64,000 nucleotides of DNA, from the NCBI GenBank assembly GCA_949825045.1, contig OX463808.1, forward strand, positions 26,659,674 to 26,723,673, in the 5' to 3' direction. Positions 8,971-21,689 of this stretch are shown piece after piece; position 1 is the first letter of the stretch, and every line of letters starts with the position of its first letter. Origin of the DNA: Argyresthia goedartella. Lineage: Eukaryota; Arthropoda; Insecta; Lepidoptera; Argyresthiidae. The notes beneath the pieces were generated by a model. The model ran no database searches. It saw nothing but the letters and a program-made list of their open reading frames with translations, and was not told the DNA's origin. The position numbers and the translations under genes were made by a program.

Positions 8971-11486
8971 GAATTTTATTATTTGTTTAGAAGTATTAAT
9001 TACGTGTTGGGAAGATTTTTACATTGTAAAAGGGTTGACGATTCGAATCAATATCAATATAATTATTTTTCAAATGAAGAGAGCATAAAGTAAAAGAGTA
9101 TGTCGAAGAATGGCATAATGAAAAGTTACAGTAGGTACTGTCAGCAAGAGAAGTATGAATGATGGTTGATATATTTTTTTAGGAATGGAGATAATTATGA
9201 AGGCCGAAAGAAAAGTAAATTAAATTAGTTTGGCATGAGTTATTTTAGATGATTTTGATAAGTAGTAATATATTTTTTTTTAAGATGATGATTTTGATTG
9301 GAAATATGGGTAGAATGTGGTTAATTTGTAAGAAGATACAAGTTTTGTTGTTTTAAAGTCATTAATATACCCAGTACTATTTTATAAACTTATTGCATCT
9401 TAATTCCGATTTACTCCAAATGTACAATCAAGTACATAAATGATTCATTTGTTCATTTGACTTGGTTACAGTTCCAGTTTATCTTAAAATTATAGTAATA
9501 CAATACAGTGTTCGCAGGCGATCCAAATATGGACATGCAACACTGCAGAGGAATCCAAATTAGATTAGAACTTGACACATGTTTTGATTACAGAGAAACA
9601 GAATTGTTATTATAATAATTAGTAGTTCAAGTTACCGCAGTGCGACTTATGTAGAATGAAAGGTTTAGTTTCAGTTGACTAATATGGAAGATACTTATAA
9701 GGTGATGCATGATTGTTAACAAGTTTAGGGTACCGCAGAGAGATGAAGTATGGAACCCATTGCATGAATTTGAATAAAAGTTTGAGAATGTATGAATTTC
9801 AGGTTTTGTTCCTATGTGTAAGATATACTTAGTATGAAAAAGTAGTTCAGCAAAGATTTTAAAATATATTACAAACGACGGAACCACTACCGATGGGTTA
9901 TTACAAAAGTTTGTTTAGAAATTGCACTTAGTTACTTTTATTTTAAAGATTGCATTCGAGTTTATTAATAGATTAAAGTCTGACCAGCGGATATGGTCAC
10001 TAAGGATTCGGATACTTCATTTTAAAGTGAGAAAATGTTTGTTTGATAGTGAGTGTTGAAAAGTATGAAAATGAAATGAAATAAAAAGTTGAATGTTGTT
10101 ATGGAGACTTGAAGTTTTGAGTTATGTGATTACGTATTAAGCACATAGAGAAAAGTTGTATTTTTGTTTGGATTTGGGAATGTTGGTTATGGTTGTCGTT
10201 AGGATTAAAAAGTATGAATTTGAGAGATGGTATGGAATGTGCAGGATATGTTACTCTAGGCCACAGAGTGAGTGAGCTGGGAACACTTCATTTAGTAAGC
10301 TTTCGAAAAATTTGGACTGATCATCCAATCTTTACAGAATGTCTTAAAATTCGAAGGATTCATTTGGATTGTGTTTAAGTTATGTTATAGTTTGGTACGT
10401 AACTATTGGCGAGTCCGATATGTTATAGTATAATCATCAAAGTCTCAAAGGTACAGGTACAAGGTACAAGGCACGAATCCTTCCTCTTCGATCATGATGT
10501 GGACGAGTTTCCTTTGTGAGAAAGTGGGATATCGATGACCTTATAAGCTCTCGAGTAGGAGCAGGTTCAGGCAGGTAGACCTGGAGCCAGATAATGGTAG
10601 TATTGTGGAAATAAAAAAAAGTACCTTATGAAAGACGTCTATAAATAAATAAATAATAAAAGTACCTATAAATGTGCACTCACTACATGTGAATATTAAG
10701 GGTCCGGATCCCGATAATTAAAGTACCTATATGAAGTGGAAAATGAAATAAAATAGAGACTTTGATTGATAGCGATTGTATGAGAAAAGCGAGTATATTT
10801 TGGTTAGTTTTGGAAAGAAGTTTTATATTGATAAATATTTTGATGTGAGTTTTGAGAAGGTATTATGGAAATGAAAAATAAAGTAGTTTGTGATTAATGG
10901 AATAAGAGTTGAATAAATAAATACATAAACGAAGAAAAGAAAAAGAGATACAGAAGGTATGAAACATGTGTAATTTTGTAATTGTAGTGGAATAATGTTA
11001 TAATTTTTTTTTAAAAAATTCTATGTATTAAAAATAAATTTTTCATGTCGTCTATATCGTTCCTATATCGTAAACAGGTTAGATAATATTTTGTGTATTA
11101 TAATTAAGTTTCATAAAATATTGGAACAGATATTAACTATGTAATCATTAACTATTTTACGAATTTAATAAGAACATTATATCGTTTTTTTAACACATAT
11201 ATTTTTTAATCGATTACAGTGTGAATTTATATAAATGGTAATATTTTGTTTTGAAAGTGTTTTAAAATTGTATCGGGAATATAAAAAAAAAAAATGGTTG
11301 TTGTATATTGAATTGTTATATTTACATATTACACAGATTTTGAATTTTAAATTGTTATTTTTACACAGATGATTTATTTTATTGTTATTTTTACAGAAAT
11401 GAGTTATCAGATTATTGTTTTTATATTTTGTATTCTAAATTGTTTTAAATATCATAAAAAATAAGATATAGTATATTTTTTCTTTC

Positions 11487-11502
11487 AAAAAAAGGGGGAA
11501 GG
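11487..11502 (+). promoter_or_regulatory. Polypurine tract
   Basis: Run of 16 purines (seven A, then GGGGGAAGG) immediately before the right LTR; the plus-strand priming site of an LTR retrotransposon. Confidence 0.85.
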
Positions 11503-11633
11503 TGTAGTGTATGCACACCCGAACCCTAATTACATCTATATATAGCCCGGTATTGTATGAATCTAGAGACATTATACGACTGTACTTTGAAGCCGATACT
11601 CGTCTTATTCCACGCATATACCACATCCTTACA
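11503..11633 (+). repeat. 3' LTR of the non-autonomous element
   Basis: Same 131 bases as the left LTR with no difference seen; followed by the CCAT target duplicate and LINE-A sequence. Confidence 0.9.
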
Positions 11634-11637
11634 CCAT

Positions 11638-13860
11638 ATTACATTTAAAGCTTCCAAAACTGACACAACAAATAACGTGGACCAAAACAATGCGATTATT
11701 CAATAGTAAAAATATAACATTATTTAAAAACACGCTTAAAAATATTGACTGGTATAATGCTCTAAATATAAAGACTGATGTAAATAAAAAATATATTATA
11801 TTTAATAACTTAATCAATAAAATATTAAATGACTGCATACCTCTACGTAAAATAAAGATACGAAGTAATAATAAAAAACATTGGCTCACTGTTGGAATAA
11901 AAAAGTCATGCGAAACAAAAAGATTATTAAAAATACTTACAATTAAATCAAACTACAATAAAATACTTACCGATTACTATAAAAAATACGAGAAAACCCT
12001 AAAAAAACAATTATCATCTCTAAAAAGAATCATTATAAAAGAAAAATTACCCAATCAAACAATATAATTAAAACTATGTGGGATGTAATAAACGAATGCA
12101 CCAACAAAAGGCCCAAAAAAGAAAATAACAACATCAATCTTCAAATAAACAATACAATAATTTCAGACCCCCATAGGATAGTACAAATATTCAATGACTT
12201 CTTTGCATCAGTGGGCAACGCAAGAGAGAGCCCTTCACCGAGAGCTAGCAGGCGCTACCCGAACCACCAAGTCAAACAAACCATGTTTCTCTACCCAGTA
12301 ACCCAACAAGAAGTCTATAACATACTTAAAAACTTAAAATGTAAAAATAGTCACGGCATAGATGGTTTACCTCCTAAATTGGTTAAGAAATGTGCAGAAG
12401 AGTTGACTCTACCTTTTTACCTCATGATTAACCAATCTTTCACTGAAGGTACCTTCCCAGACCTACTTAAAATTGCTCTCATAAAACCAGTACATAAGAA
12501 AAACTCTAAACTAAAAACAACAAATTATCGTCCTATCGCTCTACTGCCGACGGCTTCAAAAATATTTGAGAAGGCAATGTGTAATAGAGTGTATAAATTT
12601 TGTGAGAAATTTAAACTCTTTAACGAAGGCCAGAACGGGTTCCGGAAAGGACGGTCTACATCTTTAGCGGTCTTTAAATATATACAAACGGCTATAAATA
12701 TAATAAATGATAAGAAATATGCCATTGGTATTCTGCTTGATATGTCGAAAGCCTACGATAGAGTCCGACACGATATATTGTTAGATAAATTGCATAGTAT
12801 GGGAATACGGGGCATAACTCATAAATGGTTTTCCTCTTACCTGAGCAATAGAAAACAACTCGTGGAGATGGAATACTTGAACCAGAATATCAAAGAAATT
12901 ATTAAACTCCAGTCTGATACTATAGACATTAAAGGTTCAATCCCCCAGGGCGGTGTCGCTAGTTGCTTATTATTTTTAATTTACATTAATGACCTCCCCA
13001 GAATCATGAGCGATCCATGTGTGTTGTTTGCCGATGATATTTCTATCCTTACACCTTGCGCAAATAACCTAAAAATAAATAATAAACTAGAAACTATCCT
13101 AAATAGTACTATAAAATGGCTAAACGATCATAACCTTCAGATAAATTTCAATAAAACTAAATTAATGTTATTTCACCCACCTCAGAAAAAACCATTAGAC
13201 ATAAATTTCACATTCAACAACATAAGATTGGAAACGGTGAGCGAATTTTCCCTGTTAGGTTTGAATATAGATACGAATATAAATTGGAAAGTACATACCC
13301 AAATCTTACGTTCCAAGCTATCTAGATTTACCTACGCTCTCCGGGAGGTAAAAAAGTCAACGGACCTAAAAACAGCTTTAGTTACCTACTATGCCTATGC
13401 TTATGCGTGGCTTAGTTACGGTATCCTACTGTGGGGTAACAGCACTAACGCACAAAGCGTTTTCACTCTACAAAAGCAACTAATACGCATACTCACAAAT
13501 ATTGAACCTCGAGACAGCTGTAGGCCACACTTTACAGAACACAAAATCCTCACACTCCCTAGCATATACATACTGGAAACTTGTAAATTCGTCCGAAAAT
13601 ATCCTGAATTTTACACAAAACGCCAAGATCAGATGCCAACGAATCGCAACCTAAGACCAAGAAAAGGACTAGCGCTACCACCTTCTAGACTAAACATACA
13701 CTCTTCAAGCCCTCTAGTAATGACTGCAAAAATTTATAATAAGTTACCAAAACATCTGACGACAGAAACTAGAGTTACCATATTTATAAGTTCATTAAAA
13801 CAACTATTAATTACTAAATGCTATTATTGTGTAAATGATTATTTAAATGACGAATTATAA
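11638..13860 (+). pseudogene. LINE-A ORF2, reverse transcriptase half
   Basis: Linker and RT of a CR1/Jockey-type LINE. A first segment (to 12067) ends at a stop; a one-base shift between about 12030 and 12060 moves to the frame that runs 12076-13860 without interruption. RT blocks in order: YRPIALLPTASKIFEK, GFRKGRSTSLAVF, ILLDMSKAYDRVRHD (first catalytic Asp), GSIPQGGVASCLLFLIYIND, LFADDISIL (catalytic DD, 13027-13041), then a C-terminal region with YGILLWG. It copies its own RNA at a nicked target. Apart from the one frameshift the catalytic residues are intact, so the copy is fairly young. Confidence 0.9.
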
Positions 13861-14070
13861 TTATTAAAATAGGTATAGAATAAAAATTTCAAACATATGA
13901 AAACTAACATTATATAAATAAGTATCTGATACAATTTAATTTATATATAAATTAAGTAGTACGTAGAAATATTGCAATATTGTAATATCGCCCTCTCGCA
14001 AATTGCTGTACCTGGACAAGGTCCATAATGATAATCTCCACCTATATTATATATGGAATGCAATAAATAA

Positions 14071-14092
14071 ACTGAACTGAACTGAACTGAAC
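14071..14092 (+). repeat. ACTGA pentamer tail of LINE-A
   Basis: Four copies of ACTGA after caataaataa; a short tandem repeat marking the 3' terminus of a LINE rather than a poly(A). Confidence 0.8.
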
Positions 14093-14534
14093 TTCCTGTA
14101 GGTACTGATCTTTATTAGCCGCTTGCTGTGACGGGTTTTAGGCTTTTGTTCAGAGATTAATCCGAGTACACTCGAGTGAATTATAACGATTTAAATTCGA
14201 TTTGCCTACGCACTCTGTGTAAACCGCTATAGGTTGACGTATAGAAGCATATCATACCGGCGTTGTCTGTATGATCCACAGAGTAACTTCTGGCGTTGCG
14301 GGTCGAGGCTCCGGCTTCCCAAGCAAGACGTTCCGGGTTCATGCATTCCCAGATGGTGAAGTAGAATAAATAAATTCTTGGTGTTTGTATATTAATGTGT
14401 GACGTCGCTGTTTCTGGTACCCATGACACAGGTTATCTATCCCAGTGAGGGGCCAGAACCAATGCATGAGCGTGTAAAAAAATAGAAAAAAAATATGAAA
14501 AACTCAAAACTAACGAATTAAACGGACTACATAC
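14093..14534. other. Unassigned stretch
   Basis: No exon or element recognised. A minus-strand frame at 14181-14429 has no domain pattern. Confidence 0.35.
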
Positions 14535-14660
14535 TTGATATTCGACAGCTATTGCCTGGTTGCCAAACGTGATTTTTTAATTGTTATTGTTGTGAGGAAT
14601 CTCACTTTTGTTGGAGTTACGTACCCGTTGGGTGCCAAACGAGACCCTATTACTAAGCTT

Positions 14661-16743
14661 ATAATAATAATAATAATAATAATTCTTTATTGCACAGAAA
14701 ACACAATGGAAAAAATACAACGAACAATATGCAAAGGTGAGCTTATTTCTAAAAAGAAATTTCTTACAGCTAACCTGTGAGGAAAGGAAAAAATATTTAC
14801 AGAGAGGTAGTCCTAGTGTACAATTAAGATTTAAAAGATAGAAATAAAGTCAATATACTATCAGATAAATCACAATAAATCCTACACATACTATAAAATA
14901 AATTAATAGAATACAATAAATACATAGATACACATACATACTATAAGATACCCACTATGCGGAAGAAAGGAGATGCTGTTTCAACTTTTTCTTAAAAGAG
15001 AACAAGGATGTGCAATCCCTAATAGCGCAAGGAAGTGCATTCCACAAACGTGTTGCCCTTAACCTAAACGAGTGCTCGTAAGCAACAGTGTTGTGCTGAG
15101 GAATTGACAAAAGTGACACCGTGTGAGATCTCCGAAGTCTATCCCCAGAGAAAAGAAACTCAAAATGTTCACGAAGATATGCGGGATAGCGCGGATTTCT
15201 CAAAATATTGAAGAGGAAGGAGAGAATGTGCATATCACGACGAAGTCGGATCGGGAGCCAGCCTAATTCCCTGCGATATTGGGACACGTGATCGTACTTG
15301 CGGAGACCGAAGATAAACCGAATCCCGAGATTTTGAAGTCGCTCGAGTTTGTTCAGTAGATCTTCGTTCGCGCTGGCCCAGCAAACATCGGCGTAGTCAA
15401 TTAAAGGCAGAAGAAGGGTCTGCACTAGCATGATTTTAGTCTGCCTAGGCAAGAAGTACTGCAAACGCCGAAGGAAATGAAAGGATGCAAAGACTCGTCT
15501 GCTGACCTCACAAACGTGGGGCGACCAGGATAAAAGAGTATCAAAAAAAACCCCAAGATTTTTGGCTTTCTCGCTGTACTTGACAATGGTACTGTCATAA
15601 AGCACGGGAGCAACTGACCTATGCTGCAACAAATTAAGTAAGTGCCGTGTACCCAGTATCATCGCCTGAGACTTATCCGGGTTGACTAATAGCCCATACG
15701 AAAGAGCCCATTTCCTGATGTTGTCGAGGTCAGCATTCAAAGCCTCTACAGTCGAAGTCAGATCAGACAGGGGAAAATGCCGATAAATTTGAAAGTCATC
15801 TGCATAGAGATGATACGAGGAAGACAATACATCCGAGATGGAATGGATGAAAACTGAGAAAAGAAGAGGAGAAAGGATGCCACCCTGCGGAACACCAGTA
15901 GAGAGCTTGCACCATTCCGTAGTGACTTCTTCAGACTTGATGCGCTGCTGGCGGTCTCTCAGGTAGGAGTCAAACCAGCGAGCCGAGTGTGAAGAGACAT
16001 TGAGTGTTTTTATGATTTCAATAAGTATATCGAAGTCGACGCAGTTGAAGGCGCTGCTAAAGTCAAGGAGAGTCAGGACTGTGAGCTGCTTCTTATCCAT
16101 TGCCAGTTAAATATCGTCAGTTACCTTGAGCAGTGCGGTGGTGGTGCTATGCCCTGGCCTAAAACCAGACCGAAAAGGGTTCAATAAATCCATGGAGGAA
16201 AGGTACGAGGACAGCTGGGAGTGGACAATTGATTCAAGGACTTTGGAAAGGATTGGCAGGATGGAAATGGGTCGGAACTCTTTGAAGGAGGACGAGTTAG
16301 AAGTTTTAGGCAGGGGTATCACTAATGCTCTTTTCCACTGGCTTGGGAAGCAGTACTCGCTCAGCGACGCGTTAATTATATGCGTTATGGGTGGTAAAAC
16401 ATTATCGAGTACACTGAATAGCTTCTGAGAGCAGATATTGTCATCACCTACAGCCTTGGACGAGATTTCTAGAATAGCTTTCTTTACTGCGCCTACTCCG
16501 ACAGACCTGAGGTTGAAAGGTAAGCAACTGGATGTCGTTCTGGTATGCAAGTTACGAAGGGTAGCATCCTTGACACAGGGGTCCATCACGACAGGGGAGA
16601 CAGCAAAGAATTTGTTGAGACCATTGAGGTCGACACTACCGGCATCTGCGTCCTGGGACTTACCAACACCAAGGGTCTTCAGGAACTTCCAAACCTGTGC
16701 AGGAGAGTAGCTCTCGATACTCTCGTAGATGTGGCGGCGTTTG
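14661..16743 (-). mobile_element. LINE-B copy 1, with target duplicate GCTT
   Basis: Minus-strand LINE, 2083 bp, flanked by GCTT at 14657-14660 and 16744-16747. Its 3' end is a (TTA)n tail after tgcaataaagaatt. The 5' end starts inside ORF2, so it is 5'-truncated. Copies at 2003-2790 and 32389-33660 share the same C-terminal coding and 3' UTR. Clade not decided: the tail of short AT repeats recalls I- and CR1-like lineages. Confidence 0.85.
14955..16740 (-). pseudogene. LINE-B ORF2 reverse transcriptase, one nonsense codon
   Basis: Minus-strand frame open from about 16740 (AKRRHIYESIESYSPAQVWK) to the stop at 14955, broken once by an in-frame TAA at 16107-16109, two codons before MDKKQLTVLTLLDF. 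RT blocks: [73 protein letters not shown] (catalytic DD near 15795-15806), then a thumb/C-terminal part with [15 protein letters not shown]. The endonuclease and any ORF1 are absent by truncation. Only a single nonsense change separates this copy from an open frame, so it is moderately young. Confidence 0.85.
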
Positions 16744-17010
16744 GCTTCCGCTGTCCGACTGTGTGTCCGTCTGTCCGTTCGTCACCGGGCTCTATCTGTA
16801 GAACTGTGACAGCTAGAGTAGAAATTTTCACAAATGTGTATTGCTGTTGCCGCTATAGCTACAAATACGAGATTTTATAAATCATAATTTGCTATAAATG
16901 ATTTCGGTGGCGCAATAGGATTGACGTTGGATCCGCTATCGGTAGGGTAGGGGTGGTGCTAGGTCCGAAAGCTAGTTAGGACATACACTTTGTTTTTTTG
17001 GTCCCTTGTC

Positions 17011-18532
17011 TTGTATGGGCGGATCCGACGAATATATGTTGTATACACTATAATAGATTAATTCAGCTCTCAAAGCCAATTGCCAAAGAGAATGCTCTCT
17101 AACAACTTCTTATTGAGATGTTTTATTGATATTCGAACATTGTAACATATTATAAAAAAATAATCTTATTAACTTTTTTTTAATATAAATTATTAATTAA
17201 TTAGTTTTTGCAAATCCAGCCATGTCAACATGTTAACATAAAATGATAAAAAAGCAAACATACAATTCATACTGACAAAATGTTATCATAATCTTCAATT
17301 GCACCTATAACTCAAAAATTCTATCAAAAAATTGTTGGTAGCTTATAGAAAAATATATTCGCTTTTATTTACAAGCTCATATTTGCTATAAATGTAAAAT
17401 ATATGTTTTTAGAGTAGGAACTTCGTGATAATAAATGTGCTCCTAAAGTTTTTTATAAGCTGTGTATGGTGTGGATTATAATTCACATAATCCTCATTAC
17501 GTTGAAAAATTGGTTAAGGCCTGACTGTTTACGAATTGTAAAAGGTTTAAAGCTATTACGGCTGTGATAAAACGGATTATTCAATGACGAACTGCTGAAT
17601 AAAATGTGCTTTATTTTTAAAATGCTAGAAGGCCCCGTATGGCACATTTTCATATATTTAATTTAGTTAGACTAGTAATTAAGAATCGTCAGCAGTCAAA
17701 TTACATAATAATTACGTCAAGATAAAAATGTTAAGCTCACAGCATGTTATTTAAAGTAACGGTATGGTTAAACGGAAAATAAAGAAAATAAATATTAATA
17801 TGCCTTTTATTGTAATCTCCGAATCATTCAAAGCTCCAAACGATCGTCGACATTTCTGAAAATACGAGCGATAAGGAATATAAATAAATATGGTAACTAA
17901 ACATACAATTAAAACATAGTATAATCATTATAAACTTATAATTATTAAGCTAAAAATAATTTCATTACCACATTACCTAACTTCGCTTCCCTACTTATGT
18001 TTATCAGCCGTACAAAATCGTGAAAGACATACAAACATACAAATGTGTGTGATAAATAACAATGACTATATAAAGACCCATTTTATAAAGCTTTTATTTT
18101 AATACTAATGTAGATAGCAACTAGTGACATGGTAAAGCTTTATGGTACATGTTTTTTTATTTGCTTATCGTGAATAGCGTACCGCAATAATCTGTAACTT
18201 GGTAACAGAAAAAAACACATATACATATATATATTATAATTCGAATATTATTCTTTTCGCGCTATTGAATAAATATTTTATTTTAACAGCAATTATTAAA
18301 TTTAACAACATCGGTTGTTTTAGAGATCAGGTTGACATTGTCCTTGTTTTCTGCATTTACTTGTATTGTTGTGTCTCCATTGGCTCAAATCAATTAAAAC
18401 AAAATGCCTTAACCGACAGTACACAGACATTGCCAACCCGCCTAAGAAGCACGTCAACACCTAAATAAGACGATTATTTTAACTACATATTTCTATATTT
18501 TATTATAAATGCTCGTATATTTAGGGCTCCTA
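17011..18532. other. AT-rich non-coding DNA
   Basis: Strongly AT-rich with no exon, RNA gene or element that I can name. Small frames such as 18199-18468 have no domain features. Confidence 0.4.
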
Positions 18533-19146
18533 TCTTATTTTCACTTACATACTCAGCCACACAACATTGAATTTACATACATCACTTTTAATAATTAAAA
18601 CCAAATAGTGAGGAATTAATATAACCTAACAACTAAGGTATTAACAAAATACTATATTAATATCACATTCGATACAAAATAAATAAGAATTTATTAACGA
18701 TAACTAAACATTTAAACTTATAGATGTGGCATGTTCCAGACATAAATATCCCAAATATTTACACACACGAAATTAAATGCAAGGTTTACTTCTAAAACTT
18801 GATAATTCCACAGATTCAAAGTCACAATTCATTTTGACTCTATCGCATTAAATAAATAATAAATCTAGACTTTGGCTGCTTTTATAGTTGTGTCTTGAAC
18901 AGTAATATCGTAGGACAGTTAGGGAAAGAGCTATACATCGCGTATAGCTATATCCCTATACTATTCTACATATGTACCTACAATAATAAAAATAAAATGT
19001 GTAACATTTTAAATCCAGCCATTACAGTAACTACTAGAATATATTTAATTTAACATAACATTCAAATACATAGCGTGCGTAAATAGGGAAGAAAACGCTC
19101 AGCTTATTACAGATGGCACTACATTCGTCAGGTCCATAAGAATCTG

Positions 19147-19413
19147 TCACTTTAGTTTTTCGGTTTGGTGACTATTTCTTGCGATATTAGGTGACAGTGT
19201 GGTGTATCTGTTTTTACGAGTATCGGGGAGGGACGTTAAAGGTTCGTAAATTGGACTTAGCCAGATGGTCAATAATTGATGAATGATGCTAGAAAACAAG
19301 TAGTCAAATAAACTTTGTTTGTATTTCGTATATTTCAAGTAAATTATAAACGAAGTAACACGTCCTTTTTTAGTTTTCAACATTGCATTCTGTATTTGAA
19401 AACATGTAAACAT
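19147..19413 (-). pseudogene. Repeat-borne coding relic in arm A
   Basis: A minus-strand frame containing WLSPIYEPLTSLPDTRKNR and NIARNSHQTEKLK. Arm B holds the related text WLSPLYEPLKSLPFTRKNR at 60655-60820. Several differences are conservative amino-acid changes, suggesting the unit was once translated, but both copies are too short and broken to be genes. It lies near the THAP-like piece and may be part of the same decayed protein gene. Confidence 0.35.
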
Positions 19414-21307
19414 AAAAACAAAATAATATATTTATTTTACAGACTGGAGTCATTTCACGGGAAGCGTAACTTCATAATTCCTCAGGACCATGAAACTGAT
19501 GACATAAAAATGTATTGACCGCTTTTGGAAAGCTATCGTGACCTAAATATTAACATCATACCTCGAATTTGAGGAGGCCTTGAAATTCCGAATCTTAGGC
19601 GATTTTCCATTGATTTTTCAGTATAAAATTTGTAGGAAAGTAGTAATTACCATTTTTATTCTCTATGGCCACACAATGCGTCAATCTATTGTTGATTGTT
19701 ATGGGACCGACGTTAGCAGCGCCTCTGGTGGCAAGTTTTTTCAGTTTTATTCCCCATTGAGTCAACATAAAGACTATAAATAGCTTCCAACGAAAATCGT
19801 CAGGTAAGAAAATGAAATAATAAAATACAAAGTGGGAACATCAACGATCCGTCATCCGATCAATTTCAACCTACTTGTATTGTACCTACATAATTTCATT
19901 AGTTACTTTTTCTTATAAACAATTGAATAGTTATTTAACTGCTCGATAGCGCTTAAAGTGGTGTTATTACTTGTCCAATGTATTGGTGGAATAATATCGA
20001 TCCGCTACCAAATGTCATGTTTTTTAGAAGAAATGGAAATGTCTACCTTGATGATTTAGATTATATTGTCACCCTCAAAATCGTCGTTCATTCGTATTCA
20101 TTGTATATTAAAATCGCAAAAAGCGATGTCCCCATAGGAATGGAAAAGCCTATTCAGTTAACAAACACAGACAGACACTTTAATTTAAATGATCTATGGT
20201 GAAACAGTTACCATTTCCTTTCCATAAAAAATATTATGATGTTGCCCGCTCTTGTTAAAAACATGATACTCAAAAGCTGGTGTGAATGTGGTCATTTCCG
20301 AAAGTTTGCAATGTAGTCAAAATAACAAATGATCCAAAAACGACCGCATCACATCAAGAGGGCCCTCACAGTAAATCTATAAGATCATATTATGTAATTT
20401 GTTCCTTAAGTAGGTAATCGAATTTACGCTGACTCTGAAGGCCAAGATAAAAAATCACATCTGACATCTGTCAGTCTTAGATTCATACAGCGGCGACTAG
20501 TTTAAAAATATCAATTAACATGATTCGTGGAATTCAAACATCTGAATTGAATGCAGACTTTTGTTCATTCAATTATTTTTGATCGATCGAAGGAATTGTT
20601 TTTTTTGTGTAACATAACTAACCAGCTGGGACGCAGAGAACCTAAAAAGGAACGTTTATGACAGACGTCAAATAGACTTGCAGGCATTTGTGGGGCAACA
20701 TAATAAAATTTGCCTTAATTCTTATGTCATTATTTTAGCGAAAGGGCTAACAGTGTTTATAAAGAAAAAGTGTTCACCGATGTAACTTTGTGACGATTTT
20801 TAGCTTTTAGAGCAAATTATTTTTATAATGTTTAAAATGGATTATTGGTCCAAGTAAATCGTAAAATTGCATTATTTTGTCGTTATTACAATAAATATGT
20901 ATTTTAACTAAAAAGGCAATTGTGAAGTAACATTGTCAACTTTCAAATAATGAATAATATTGAATGCCCCATTACAAAGTTACGCTGTTGAATTTTGATG
21001 AAAATATGATCTTTTATCTTGGCTCAGGTAAAGTGATGCAAAGCTATGATCCTTAACGACGTATGTGCACGCCGCACTAATAGAAAACATATTTAGAAGA
21101 AATCCAAAATCTATATTCATTTACGCACTCACGGAATCAACGTTTTAAACAGAACGATACTCGGATACCGATTAGATCCAAACACCACATTCGGTTCGGT
21201 CTCTATTTGAGTCAGTTGCAAATAACGTTAAATAAAATTCTTGGATCCCTACCAACGCATTTTCTCCACCGCGCCTCACAGAGCTCTAAGCTCTAAGCTC
21301 TAAGGAG

Positions 21308-21439
21308 GTGGCCAGCAGTGTGCGCGCCGACAGAGTGCAGTGCAGCAGCGGCGAGGCGAGCGCGGCGTACAACGAGCGACGCAGGCGTGCAAGCAGCGAG
21401 GGGTCGCGCGCGGTGCGGATCTCCGCCTGCCGCCGCCGC
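21308..21439 (-). pseudogene. Partial duplicate of the last TBC1D20 exon
   Basis: On the minus strand this reads like the middle of the exon at 58284-58509 (RRRQAEI, ARDPSL, RRSLYAAL, TLSARTLL), with substitutions and no splice acceptor: about 43 bp containing the acceptor and first codons are deleted, and the membrane-anchor end is also missing. It cannot be used as an exon and marks the duplicated arm as derived from the TBC1D20 locus. Confidence 0.8.
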
Positions 21440-21689
21440 ATTCATGTACAGTTACAGTACACGCGAGCTTCTCACGCAGGAGATGCGGGTTCGAAGTCAG
21501 TGCTGACCAAGTACCAATGAGATCCGAACATCATATGAACGTAACGGACGAAAACAGCGTGATGAAAAATTCTGCTCAGAATAAGTGACAGCCCCAGTAG
21601 CGAATAAATGTGGAAAAGTTCGATTATAACCTTAGTCGGACGGATTTACAAATTGCGGACTTACGTCTCAATGGAACCAAACTAATCAA

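Larger units (their letters stand above)
8323..11633 (+). mobile_element. Non-autonomous LTR retrotransposon with identical LTRs
   Basis: 3311 bp, flanked by the direct duplicate CCAT (8319-8322, 11634-11637). Two 131-bp LTRs (8323-8453, 11503-11633) begin TGTAGTG and end CTTACA and look identical base for base. A primer-binding site follows the left LTR and a polypurine tract precedes the right one. The 3049-bp interior has no open frame longer than about 60-90 codons and no gag, protease, RT or integrase motif, so it must be mobilised in trans. This is a LARD-like layout, at the short end for that class. Identical LTRs and the clean interruption of a LINE frame show a recent insertion. Confidence 0.9.
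7680..14092 (+). mobile_element. LINE-A non-LTR retrotransposon, split by an LTR element
   Basis: One ORF2-type LINE whose endonuclease half lies at 7680-8322 and RT half at 11638-13860, separated by the LTR element 8323-11633. Removing that insertion with one CCAT duplicate joins the halves in frame, showing it was one coding unit. The 3' end carries a pentamer tail of ACTGA repeats (14071-14092) after aataaa, as in CR1/Jockey-type LINEs. The 5' end is not defined. One frameshift (about 12030-12060) makes this copy inactive as read. Confidence 0.8.
14535..17010. mobile_element. Older dispersed repeat interrupted by LINE-B
   Basis: The left part ends gccaaacgagaccctattactaag and the right part starts at 16744 cttccgctgtccgactgtg, then tgtccgttcgtcaccgggct and tgtgacagctagagtagaaa. 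I recall these as two adjoining parts of a repeat common in lepidopteran genomes. They are separated by LINE-B with a GCTT duplicate. Element class unknown. Confidence 0.5.
18533..21688 (-). repeat. Inverted segmental duplication, arm A
   Basis: About 3.15 kb matching arm B (57642-61463) in reverse orientation across its whole length, e.g. ttcacttacatactcagcc at 18541 against ggctgagtatggaagtgaa near 61440, and ctccaccgcgcct at 21265 against aggcgcggtggag near 58683. Includes a decayed part of the TBC1D20 last exon (21308-21439) and a THAP-like relic (19560-19690). Arm A has internal deletions relative to B: about 43 bp over the exon start, about 200 bp over the exon end, and about 450 bp between tandem submodules near 21625. 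Confidence 0.85.

Noticed and set aside
10193..10378. 61-residue frame inside the non-autonomous LTR element
   Set aside because: Short, no gag or pol pattern, typical chance length in this interior.
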